A stretch of 23,178 nucleotides of DNA from CAZSPL01 sp964608735. GTDB lineage: Bacteria > JAJVIF01 > JAPKYR01 > CAZSPL01. The stretch covers positions 1 to 23,178 of the forward strand of contig CAZSPL010000036.1 of NCBI GenBank assembly GCA_964608735.1, given 5' to 3'. Every line of letters starts with the position of its first letter. Position 1 is the stretch's first letter. A model generated the notes under the pieces. That model did no database searches and was not told where the DNA came from. It worked only from the letters and a program-made list of their open reading frames with translations. The translations under genes were made by a program, and so were the position numbers. Positions 17,046-23,178 of the stretch are shown one piece after another.

Positions 17046-19109
17046 ATGAAACATGGAAAACCAAATCATCTCATAAATGAAAAATCCCACTATCTTCTGC
17101 AGCACGCATATAACCCGGTAGACTGGTATCCCTGGAACGATGCGGCATTCGAGAAAGCCGCCGCCGAGAACAAGCCGATATTCCTGTCCATCGGCTACTC
17201 ATCCTGCCACTGGTGCCACGTGATGGAGGCGGAATCATTCGAGGATGAGGAAGTCGCGGCATTCATGAATGAGCATTTCATCGCCATCAAGGTCGATCGC
17301 GAAGAACGTCCCGACATCGACAGCATATACATGACCGTATGCCAGGCGATTACCGGCGCGGGCGGATGGCCGCTCACCATAGTTATGACTCCCGGTAAGA
17401 AGCCGTTCTTCGCGGGGACATATTTCCCGAAGAGCGCGAATTACGGGCGTCCCGGCCTGATGGATGTGCTTCAGGAAATCGAAAACGTATGGCGTAACGA
17501 CTACGATAAAATCGTCGAGTCGAGCGAGTCGATAACATCGGCGCTTCGCGAGCTCTCAACATATCAAACGGGTGAAAGCCCCGATGCGGGCGACCTCGAC
17601 AATGCATTCGACCATTTCATCAAGCGATTCGACGGCGTGTGGGGCGGCTTCAATCCCGCGCCGAAATTCCCATCGCCGCACAACCTGATGTTCCTGCTGA
17701 AATACTGGAAACGCACCGGCAATCCGGACGCGCTGGTGATGGTCGAGCGTACGCTGCGGATGATGCATCGCGGCGGGATATGGGACCACATCGGCGGCGG
17801 TTTCCATCGCTATTCGACCGACCCGGTATGGCTCATCCCACATTTCGAGAAAATGCTCTACGACCAGGCGATGCTCGCGATGGCTTATATAGAGGGATAC
17901 CAAGCGACCGGGGATGAGACATTCGCCGATGCCGCGCGCGGAATTTTCACCTATGTGCTCAGGGATATGACATCGCCGGAGGGCGGTTTCTATTCCGCCG
18001 AGGATGCCGACAGCGAGGGGAAGGAAGGAACATTTTATGCGTGGACGGTCGGGGAGATAAAATCCGCGCTCGATGAAACCGCCGCGAGGATTTTCATCAG
18101 CCATTACGGCTTGACCGATGAAGGGAATTTCGAGGATGGGCGGAATGTCCTGTTCGACGCAAACGGCCTCGAAAAATCAGCAGCGCGGATTGGTATCGGC
18201 GTCTATGAGCTTGCCGCGAGCATCGATGCGTCGCGGCGCAAGCTGTTCGGCATCCGCGAGAAGAGAGAGCATCCGTTCAAGGACGACAAGATCCTCACCG
18301 ACTGGAACGGCCTGATGACAGCGGCGTTCGCGAAGGGAGCGCAGGTTTTCGGCGACGAAGATTATGCGCGGGCGGCAATAAATGCAGTCGAGTTCATTTA
18401 TGAAAAAATGTTCATGGCGGACGGACGGCTGCTGCATCGGTACCGCGACGGCGAAGCGGCGGTGCATGCATTCTCGGACGATTATGCATTCCTCGCGTGG
18501 GGTTTGCTCGAATTGTATGAAGCGACATTCGATGCCGGATATCTTCGAAGGGCGATGGAGCTTACCGATGAAGTGCTTCGCCTGTTTTGGGATGATGAGT
18601 CCGGCGGGCTGTTCCTGACTTCCACCGACAGCGAGGAGCTAATCGCCCGGACGAAGGAGATTTACGACGGCGCGATTCCATCCGGCAACTCGGTAGCGGC
18701 ATCGAATCTACTCAGGCTGTCGAGGATAACGTCGAACCCGGATTATGAGCGTCGCACCCGCGAACTGCTCGATGCGTTCGGCCCGACGGCGGCAAAATCC
18801 CCAACCGGGTTCGCCCAATTATTGAGCGCGGTCGATTTCGCGATTGGGCCGTCGAAGGAAATCGTCATCGCGGGAAGCAGGGGCGATGATGTGACAGAGG
18901 CAATGATGAAGACAGTTTATCGGCAGTATATCCCGAACAGGATTGTTATATTGCATCCGCCCGGACAACCCGGCGCGGAAATTGAAAAACTCGCGCCATT
19001 CCTTAAAAACCAGAATCAGATTGATGGAAAGACCGCCGCGTATGTGTGCGAGAATTACGCATGCAAGGCGCCGGTTACGGATGTGGAGAGTCTGGTGGCA
19101 ATTTTATAA
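17046..19109 (+). CDS. YyaL/DUF255 thioredoxin-domain protein
   Basis: 687 residues from the ATG at 17046. GAGGAGG lies upstream; a TTG at 17028 overlaps it and is not the start. The N-terminal thioredoxin-like domain starts with NHLINEKSHYLLQHAYNPVDW and has the Cys pair C54HWC57 in GYSSCHWCHVME. The remaining ~500 residues form an (alpha/alpha)6-barrel-like region with GGWPLTIVMTPGKKPFFAGT, GGIWDHIGGGFHRYSTD, FEKMLYDQA and GNSVAASNLLRL. The length and motif order match the widespread YyaL/spermatogenesis-associated protein 20 family, whose biochemical role is poorly defined. No signal peptide is seen. It lies 36 nt after the glycosyltransferase and may share its transcript. Confidence 0.93.
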   Translation: MKHGKPNHLINEKSHYLLQHAYNPVDWYPWNDAAFEKAAAENKPIFLSIGYSSCHWCHVMEAESFEDEEVAAFMNEHFIAIKVDREERPDIDSIYMTVCQAITGAGGWPLTIVMTPGKKPFFAGTYFPKSANYGRPGLMDVLQEIENVWRNDYDKIVESSESITSALRELSTYQTGESPDAGDLDNAFDHFIKRFDGVWGGFNPAPKFPSPHNLMFLLKYWKRTGNPDALVMVERTLRMMHRGGIWDHIGGGFHRYSTDPVWLIPHFEKMLYDQAMLAMAYIEGYQATGDETFADAARGIFTYVLRDMTSPEGGFYSAEDADSEGKEGTFYAWTVGEIKSALDETAARIFISHYGLTDEGNFEDGRNVLFDANGLEKSAARIGIGVYELAASIDASRRKLFGIREKREHPFKDDKILTDWNGLMTAAFAKGAQVFGDEDYARAAINAVEFIYEKMFMADGRLLHRYRDGEAAVHAFSDDYAFLAWGLLELYEATFDAGYLRRAMELTDEVLRLFWDDESGGLFLTSTDSEELIARTKEIYDGAIPSGNSVAASNLLRLSRITSNPDYERRTRELLDAFGPTAAKSPTGFAQLLSAVDFAIGPSKEIVIAGSRGDDVTEAMMKTVYRQYIPNRIVILHPPGQPGAEIEKLAPFLKNQNQIDGKTAAYVCENYACKAPVTDVESLVAIL

Positions 19110-19174
19110 CTCACTGACACGCAGAGAACAAAGAAAAGAAAAATCCCGAGCCCCGACCGTCAGGGAGGGGACAA

Positions 19175-19354
19175 AGACACGGACAAGCTTAGGGAGTGGT
19201 GGTAGTGCGATAAGGACTGGTCGCCGCTTGACCGTGCCACACGGGTTTAGTTGGTATGCGTGGAAGACACGGGCAAGCTTCGTACGACTTGGCAGGGCGA
19301 TGATGGTTTGCAGACGCTTGACCGTGCCACACGGAATCGTATTCCCATAGCACC
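19175..19354. repeat. two tandem 90-bp repeat units
   Basis: Each unit begins AGACACGG(A/G)CAAGCTT (19175-19190, 19265-19280) and carries the identical 20-mer cgcttgaccgtgccacacgg (19225-19244, 19315-19334). Both blocks recur at exactly 90 bp. The 34 nt between the two blocks keeps its length but is only about half identical. The 20-mer holds a small hairpin, CCGTG-CCA-CACGG. From memory, similar GTGCCACACGG phrases recur between genes in some environmental bacterial genomes; I cannot verify that here. Confidence 0.65.
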
Positions 19355-19425
19355 GGAATCGTATGCCCGTGGCACCGGGTTTTATGAATGTCGCACATCG
19401 ATGCTCCGCCCTCGCGCACTTTTTA

Positions 19426-19452
19426 TCGGAATTTATGAGATAATAATTCCGA
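19426..19452. promoter_or_regulatory. inverted repeat over the gntR promoter (candidate operator)
   Basis: TCGGAATT (19426-19433) and AATTCCGA (19445-19452) are perfect inverted copies separated by 11 nt. The spacer contains the extended -10 TGaGATAAT (19436-19444). A dimeric regulator bound here would cover the promoter. GntR-family proteins commonly bind such palindromes and repress their own genes, so autoregulation is inferred. Confidence 0.5.
19436..19444 (+). promoter_or_regulatory. extended -10 promoter of the gntR-xer operon
   Basis: TGaGATAAT, 46 nt before the ATG at 19491. No convincing -35 lies upstream. The element sits between the arms of an inverted repeat. Confidence 0.45.
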
Positions 19453-19490
19453 CCGGGCATCCGGCTTGATTAGCACAAGGGGCCGTTGCA

Positions 19491-20555
19491 ATGAAGAAAG
19501 AACTTAACACGAAAGGCGGAATTCCACTCTATCATCAGCTTGCCGAGCTGATGGAGCGACGCATATCCGCGGGGCTGCTCCGGTTCGGCGAGAAGCTTCC
19601 CAGTATACGCAAACTGGCAACGGAGATGAAAGTCAGCCAGCAGACCGTGCTGAAAGCATACGAGGTGCTCGAAGAAAAGAGCCTCATCCGCTCGGAGCGC
19701 GGACGCGGGGCATTCGTGTGCGCCAAGATAGACCTCGCGCGCGAGGAGCGAAAGCAACTCGAAATGGTCGCGCGTACCGCGATGATAAAATCCATCAAGC
19801 TCGGATTCTCCCCCGCCGACCTCATAAGCACCATCGACGGCCTGATGGAGCGTGGCTTCGAGCTGAAGGAAGCCGAGCCCGTGGAACTGCCGCGGGTGGT
19901 GCCGCATCCTGAAGCGGCCGCGAGGGTGCTCGCGCCGATTTCCACCGAGGACAATATCGAACGGCAGCACAAACATAAGCTCGAGACGCTTGCGTTCGTC
20001 GAATGCTCCCTCGAACAGTCGGTCGACATGGCCAAGGCCATCGGCGAGCATCTCGCGGGTGTGAACGTCGTGCCGGTGATACTCGAAATCCTCCGCCAGA
20101 ATACCGAGCGCATCCTTTCGTATTTCACCAGGGATGCCGTCTTCGTGACAACGCCGTTCCACGAACAGGAATTGAACCGCATCCTCGGCGGCACGAAGCT
20201 GCGGATATTCGTTATCGACATCAAGATGACGCGCGAATTCCTCGGCGCGCTGAAACGTCTGAGCGGGCTGAGCTATGTCGGCATCATCGCGCGCGACGAG
20301 AGCAACCTCAGGAGCGCGACCGGTTTCGCGAAGGCGTATATCAAGGGAACCAAGACGCAGCTCGTCCCGGCGTTGATAAGCGACACGAAGCAGATGCAGA
20401 AGATTACCGCCAACGCGCAGATGGTGATTCATACGCCGAACACGCGCGATTACGCGCAGATGAAACTCCCGTGGGGCATCGAGAAGGTCGAGACCACGTT
20501 TGTCCCCGAAGATGATACAATCCGCGAGTTGAAGGATTTCCTGGGGATGCTGTGA
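19491..20555 (+). CDS. GntR-family transcriptional regulator
   Basis: 354 residues. AAGGGG lies 8 nt before the ATG. Residues about 8-76 form a GntR winged helix: GGIPLYHQLAELMERRI, LRFGEKLPSIRKLATEMKVS, QQTVLKAYEVLEEKSLI, then the wing RSERGRGAFV. A helical linker follows. Residues about 155-354 alternate strands and helices in a way that suggests a periplasmic-binding-protein-like sensor fold rather than an FCD, UTRA or aminotransferase domain; I cannot name the ligand. The stop overlaps the start of the recombinase by one base, so the two are translationally coupled. A palindrome over its promoter suggests autoregulation. The genes it controls are unknown. Confidence 0.9.
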   Translation: MKKELNTKGGIPLYHQLAELMERRISAGLLRFGEKLPSIRKLATEMKVSQQTVLKAYEVLEEKSLIRSERGRGAFVCAKIDLAREERKQLEMVARTAMIKSIKLGFSPADLISTIDGLMERGFELKEAEPVELPRVVPHPEAAARVLAPISTEDNIERQHKHKLETLAFVECSLEQSVDMAKAIGEHLAGVNVVPVILEILRQNTERILSYFTRDAVFVTTPFHEQELNRILGGTKLRIFVIDIKMTREFLGALKRLSGLSYVGIIARDESNLRSATGFAKAYIKGTKTQLVPALISDTKQMQKITANAQMVIHTPNTRDYAQMKLPWGIEKVETTFVPEDDTIRELKDFLGML

Positions 20556-21481
20556 TGGAAGGCCCGCGCGCATTCATCAAGGATGGAAGACGCATCGCGG
20601 GCTATCTCGATTTTCTCGCCTCTATCCGGCGTTTATCCGCGAATACAATCGACTCATACCGGCGCGACATCGAATCGTGGCGCTCGTTCCTGCGTGAGAA
20701 ATGCGGTGACAGGAGCATTCTCGCGGCGGGAGAGGATGATGTCCGCTCGTTCATGGTATCGCTTCAGGCCACGGGAATCAGCCCGCGTTCGCAGGCCAGG
20801 AAATTGAGTTCGCTGCGCGGATTCTATAAATATCTCGTCAAGACCGGACTCGCCGATACCGACCCGACGCCGGGGATACATACTCCGAAGACGGGGCGGA
20901 AGCTCCCGAAAGTCCTCGATTCAGTCGACATAATGCGCCTGCTCGATTCATACGATACGGGCGACCCGGTGGGGCTTCGCGATCGGGTGATGCTCGAGAC
21001 GATGTATGTCGCGGGACTCAGGGTGAGCGAGCTGTGCGGACTGCGGGTAACATCGTTGAAACTCGATGACGAATGCATCATCGTTCCCGGGAAGGGGGAT
21101 AAAATCAGGCCGGCGCCGCTTACGAAGAGAACGGTGCTGCTCCTGCGGCAATATCTTGTCGACGCGCGAAAGCAACTCGCGGCGGGACATCCCACGCCCT
21201 ATGTCTTCATCACCCGGCGCGGGACGCCGGTAAGCCGCCAGCAGTTCTGGCGCGACCTCAAGGCGCGGGCGAAGGGGTTGCATCTCGGTGATATTCATCC
21301 GCACATGTTGAGGCATTCATTCGCCACGCACATGCTCGAGGGGGGCGCGGATCTGCGGTCCATCCAGGAATTGCTCGGGCATTCGGATATCTCGACGACG
21401 CAGATATATACTTCTGTCGACGAAGCACACAAGCGCCGCGTCTACGACAAGGCGCATCCGCGGGCGAGACAAAAAAAGTAG
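20555..21481 (+). CDS. XerC/XerD-family site-specific tyrosine recombinase
   Basis: 308 residues from the ATG at 20555, within the TGATG junction with the regulator. An N-terminal SAM-like core-binding domain (about 14-100) precedes the catalytic domain with R156 (AGLRVSEL), K180 (GKGDK), H250xxR253 (HMLRHSFATH), H276 (GHS) and the nucleophile Y285 (TTQIYTSV). All catalytic residues are present. The length is that of chromosomal Xer proteins, which resolve chromosome dimers at dif, rather than phage integrases. GHSDISTTQIY is XerD-like while VYDKAHPRA resembles XerC, so I do not choose between them. The final Lys codons lie inside the A-tract of a long palindrome. Pairing with a GntR regulator is unusual. 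Confidence 0.93.
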   Translation: MEGPRAFIKDGRRIAGYLDFLASIRRLSANTIDSYRRDIESWRSFLREKCGDRSILAAGEDDVRSFMVSLQATGISPRSQARKLSSLRGFYKYLVKTGLADTDPTPGIHTPKTGRKLPKVLDSVDIMRLLDSYDTGDPVGLRDRVMLETMYVAGLRVSELCGLRVTSLKLDDECIIVPGKGDKIRPAPLTKRTVLLLRQYLVDARKQLAAGHPTPYVFITRRGTPVSRQQFWRDLKARAKGLHLGDIHPHMLRHSFATHMLEGGADLRSIQELLGHSDISTTQIYTSVDEAHKRRVYDKAHPRARQKK

Positions 21482-21562
21482 GGACAGTCACCTGTTTCGC
21501 TCATGGCATTGCTTGCTATCGTATATCTACGAGCGAAACAGGTGACTGTCCCTACTTTTTTT
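21471..21562. terminator. perfect 32-bp inverted repeat; bidirectional terminator or palindromic repeat element
   Basis: The arms 21471-21502 and 21531-21562 are perfect inverted copies around a 28-nt loop. Each arm has a run of seven A (left) or T (right) at the outer end, then GTAGGGACAGTCACC and its complement. Transcripts from either direction would form a very strong stem ending in U7, a classic bidirectional terminator between convergent genes. The TAG of the recombinase (21479-21481) is inside the left arm, and the last base pair of the right arm overlaps the deacetylase stop (21561-21563). The GGGACAGTCACC phrase resembles palindromic repeats I recall as dispersed in some bacterial genomes; that resemblance is unverified. 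Confidence 0.8.
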
Positions 21563-22307
21563 AAAAGACGGATCTTCCGCTGATGAGCTCGCTCATGGTG
21601 ACGAATTCATAGCCCGAATTGCGCAATGCGTCGATAAGGCCGGGAAGCGCATCCACCGCGCAATCCGTCCCGTCATGCATAAGCACAATACCCCCCGGGC
21701 CGATGCCGTTCTTTGTCTTTGTTATCACTGAGGCGGCCTGCGGTTCGAGGTAATCGCCGGTATTCACCGTCCACCAGCACGTGGTCATGCCGTGCGAATA
21801 TACGAAATCGGTTATTTCATCGGTGGTACGTCCGTGCGGCGGCCTGAACAACCGGCAGTCATAGCCGAGCACGCGGTTGATTATCCGGTTCGTATAGAGT
21901 ATCTCCTCCTGCCAGTCATCGGTGGCAAGGTCGACGAGTTTCGGATGCGAATACGAATGGTTACCGATATCATGCCCGTCGCGGAGAATACTTATAAGCA
22001 AATCGGGATAGAGCTGGCACTTGTTGCCCATGCAGAAGAACGTCGCCTTCACATCCTTCTCCCGCAGTATCCCGAGGAGTTCTTCGGTGTAATATGGGTT
22101 GGGGGCGTCGTCGAACGTCAGCGCCACTATCTTCACATGCGGGTTCCCCGATGTGAACATCCTCACCGGGTCGAATACAAGCTTCGGCGTAAGGAGCAGG
22201 TCGATTCCCATGCCGATGCCGTCCTCGGTCGCGCCCACGCTTCCGCCTTGCAGGACCACGGCTGTAAGCATCAGGATTGCAACGAAAATTGAAACGCGAC
22301 CGATCAA
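21561..22307 (-). CDS. secreted polysaccharide deacetylase (NodB homology domain)
   Basis: 248 residues from a TTG at 22307, with GGAG 5 nt upstream. No better start is in frame. A signal peptide (about 1-26, ending VGA) predicts export. The NodB domain has TFDDAPN (D66, D67), the metal-binding H117SYSH121, RPPHG (155-159), WWTVNTGDY and LMHDGTD (209-215). All canonical metal and catalytic positions are present. The family (CE4) removes N- or O-acetyl groups from peptidoglycan, chitin-like or exopolysaccharide chains; the substrate here is not evident. The gene is convergent with the recombinase and divergent from the J-domain gene. Its own promoter is visible at 22356-22384. Confidence 0.93.
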   Translation of the reverse strand: MIGRVSIFVAILMLTAVVLQGGSVGATEDGIGMGIDLLLTPKLVFDPVRMFTSGNPHVKIVALTFDDAPNPYYTEELLGILREKDVKATFFCMGNKCQLYPDLLISILRDGHDIGNHSYSHPKLVDLATDDWQEEILYTNRIINRVLGYDCRLFRPPHGRTTDEITDFVYSHGMTTCWWTVNTGDYLEPQAASVITKTKNGIGPGGIVLMHDGTDCAVDALPGLIDALRNSGYEFVTMSELISGRSVF

Positions 22308-22355
22308 ATCGACTCCGGCATTAAGAAGATTTAAACGAAATTAATCAGGCGGATG

Positions 22356-22384
22356 ATTATATCGCTCCCGGATATTGTATGCAA
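22356..22384 (-). promoter_or_regulatory. promoter of the polysaccharide deacetylase gene
   Basis: The minus strand has TATAAT (22356-22361) and TTGCAT (22379-22384) with a 17-nt spacer. The predicted leader is about 42 nt to the TTG start. Confidence 0.6.
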
Positions 22385-22490
22385 CCCCGCGGCGTTTCGC
22401 AATCGGCGGGATTGACAAGAACTGCAGCCGTATCGGCCACCGCGGTCCCCTCGAACAATCCGGAATTTTACGTATCCATATTAATAGGGG

Positions 22491-22518
22491 TTGTGCGGGA
22501 CGGGATTATGGCGATAAT
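22491..22518 (+). promoter_or_regulatory. possible promoter of the J-domain gene
   Basis: TTGTGC (22491-22496) and GATAAT (22513-22518) are separated by 16 nt. Transcription would start about 17 nt before the ATG at 22542, leaving almost no leader, which fits the lack of a clear Shine-Dalgarno. Confidence 0.35.
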
Positions 22519-22541
22519 TAATATAGGCCGCATGGCGTTCT

Positions 22542-23132
22542 ATGAATCAATGGCGGGAAAATAATTATTATGAAATCCTCAGCGTAAGCTGTCACTGCTC
22601 GCAGGACGACCTTCGCAAGGCATACCGCGCCCTTGTGAAGAAGAATCATCCCGACCTCGTGCAAGACGCCAGCGACAAGAAAACACGCGAGGAGTATCTG
22701 AAAATACTCAACCTCGCATATGAAACCCTCAACGACCCGGCAAAACGCGCTATGTATGACCAGAAGCTCGAATCACACCGGCCATACACGCAGCCCCAAA
22801 GAAGCGCTCCGGGTCAGACATACAGCAGCTACCAGCGGCGCGTCCGGGAAACAAGGCGAGAGCCGCCGGAAGTGCTCATCCGTGGTAACGAACACCTGTT
22901 GCGGGTTGAATATATCCGCAGGCGGTTCCAGTTGAATCACGACATCGGGTTCTACATCAGGAATCGCATCGTAAGTTTCTACACCACTCCCGAAGGTTTC
23001 ATCTATGTGCCAATCACCGAGCTCGAACGCGCCCAGGCTTATGATGTGCGCGGCAAGGATAGCGCCAAGCGGCCGGCTCCCAAAGCGAACTTGCCCAAAG
23101 CCCCGCGCTGCTGCCAAAAGGCGCCGCGATGA
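22542..23132 (+). CDS. J-domain (DnaJ-like) protein
   Basis: 196 residues. Residues about 8-75 are a complete J domain: NYYEILSVS, DDLRKAYRALVKKNHPD with the essential HPD at 36-38, ILNLAYETLNDPAKRAMYDQ. It should stimulate an Hsp70 (DnaK) ATPase. There is no G/F region, zinc finger or DnaJ C-terminal substrate domain. Instead a polar linker (about 80-110) leads to an unrecognised region of about 85 residues (EVLIRGNEHLLRVEYIRRRF, IGFYIRNRIVSFYTTPEGF) and a basic, Cys-Cys-containing tail. It is therefore a class C (type III) J protein with a private client or partner. The start lacks a clear ribosome site. The stop overlaps the next start as ATGA. Confidence 0.85.
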   Translation: MNQWRENNYYEILSVSCHCSQDDLRKAYRALVKKNHPDLVQDASDKKTREEYLKILNLAYETLNDPAKRAMYDQKLESHRPYTQPQRSAPGQTYSSYQRRVRETRREPPEVLIRGNEHLLRVEYIRRRFQLNHDIGFYIRNRIVSFYTTPEGFIYVPITELERAQAYDVRGKDSAKRPAPKANLPKAPRCCQKAPR

Positions 23133-23178
23133 CCGAGAGCGAACATGCGCGCAGCGGCGCGATCCTGCGCGAATTTGG
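23129..23178 (+). CDS. start of a truncated downstream gene
   Basis: An ATG overlaps the J-domain stop in an ATGA junction and opens a frame of 16 codons to the window edge (MTESEHARSGAILREF). Four-base overlaps of this kind usually mean translational coupling. Too little is present to identify the product; it may be a functional partner of the J protein. Confidence 0.45.
   Translation, partial: MTESEHARSGAILREF

Larger units (their letters stand above)
19110..19490. other. repeat-bearing intergenic region upstream of gntR
   Basis: 381 nt. It contains a two-copy, 90-bp-period tandem repeat (19175-19354), then a related fragment with CCCGTGGCACCGGG (19366-19379). The regulator's extended -10 and its inverted repeat follow (19426-19452). 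An open frame on the minus strand spans the repeats but has no supported start or recognisable product. Confidence 0.6.

Noticed and set aside
19175..19354. CRISPR array
   Set aside because: Only two units of 90 bp, with the long 34-nt middle sections partly related to each other and no cas genes.
19104..19460. 118-codon minus-strand frame over the 90-bp repeats as a real repeat protein
   Set aside because: No ribosome site or recognisable fold; the repeat structure is adequately described as DNA. The peptide similarity between units is noted in the finding.
19470..20573. 367-codon minus-strand frame across the regulator gene
   Set aside because: The plus strand has a clear GntR winged-helix protein with promoter and ribosome site; the antisense frame is a high-GC mirror.
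22379..22564. 61-codon plus-strand frame before the J-domain gene
   Set aside because: Overlaps the deacetylase promoter and the J-domain start, has no ribosome site and an unremarkable composition.

Overview
The window is bacterial chromosomal DNA. It has dense genes, Shine-Dalgarno (GGAGG-type) starts, several lipoprotein signal peptides with lipoboxes, and mostly high-GC third codon positions. TAA, TAG and TGA are all used as ordinary stops. Several secreted or lipoprotein genes belong to no family I can name. I infer an uncultured, candidate-phylum-like bacterium with a cell envelope that carries lipoproteins; I cannot assign a phylum from sequence alone.

Layout. Positions 1-2540 (minus strand) hold a large secreted lipoprotein gene cut in two by a single in-frame TAG, which falls where its paralogue has a conserved Trp. 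Positions 2820-4235 (minus) hold two tandem ferritin-like/rubrerythrin-like paralogues. Each has its own leader and a downstream hairpin, and they share a 15-nt upstream motif. Positions 4582-6672 (minus) hold the intact paralogue of the broken lipoprotein. Positions 6885-7068 hold a hairpin-rich element bounded by inverted repeats, possibly a MITE. Positions 7180-9850 (plus) encode a five-repeat secreted protein followed by an NTF2/SnoaL-like lipoprotein. Positions 9869-10204 (minus) encode a BON-domain lipoprotein.

A plus-strand block follows: polA (10386-13169), a UDP-glucose dehydrogenase (13254-14630), a polytopic GT-C-type glycosyltransferase (14643-17009) and a YyaL/DUF255 thioredoxin-fold protein (17046-19109). 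An intergenic stretch with a 90-bp-period tandem repeat comes next. Then a GntR-type regulator with a candidate operator over its -10 box is coupled to a XerC/D tyrosine recombinase (19491-21481). A perfect 32-bp inverted repeat overlaps the stops of the recombinase and of a convergent polysaccharide deacetylase (21561-22307, minus). A J-domain protein (22542-23132) closes the window, overlapping by 4 nt the start of a truncated last ORF.

How the genes work together: polA and the Xer recombinase are housekeeping DNA enzymes. The dehydrogenase and GT-C protein suggest uronic-acid-containing surface glycan synthesis. The lipoprotein and secreted genes suggest a substantial lineage-specific surface proteome. 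No rRNA, tRNA, CRISPR array, transposase gene or phage gene was recognised. The most interesting items are the amber-interrupted modular lipoprotein and its paralogue, the His-less ferritin-like tandem pair, the 6.9-kb repeat element, and the 32-bp stop-codon-spanning palindrome.
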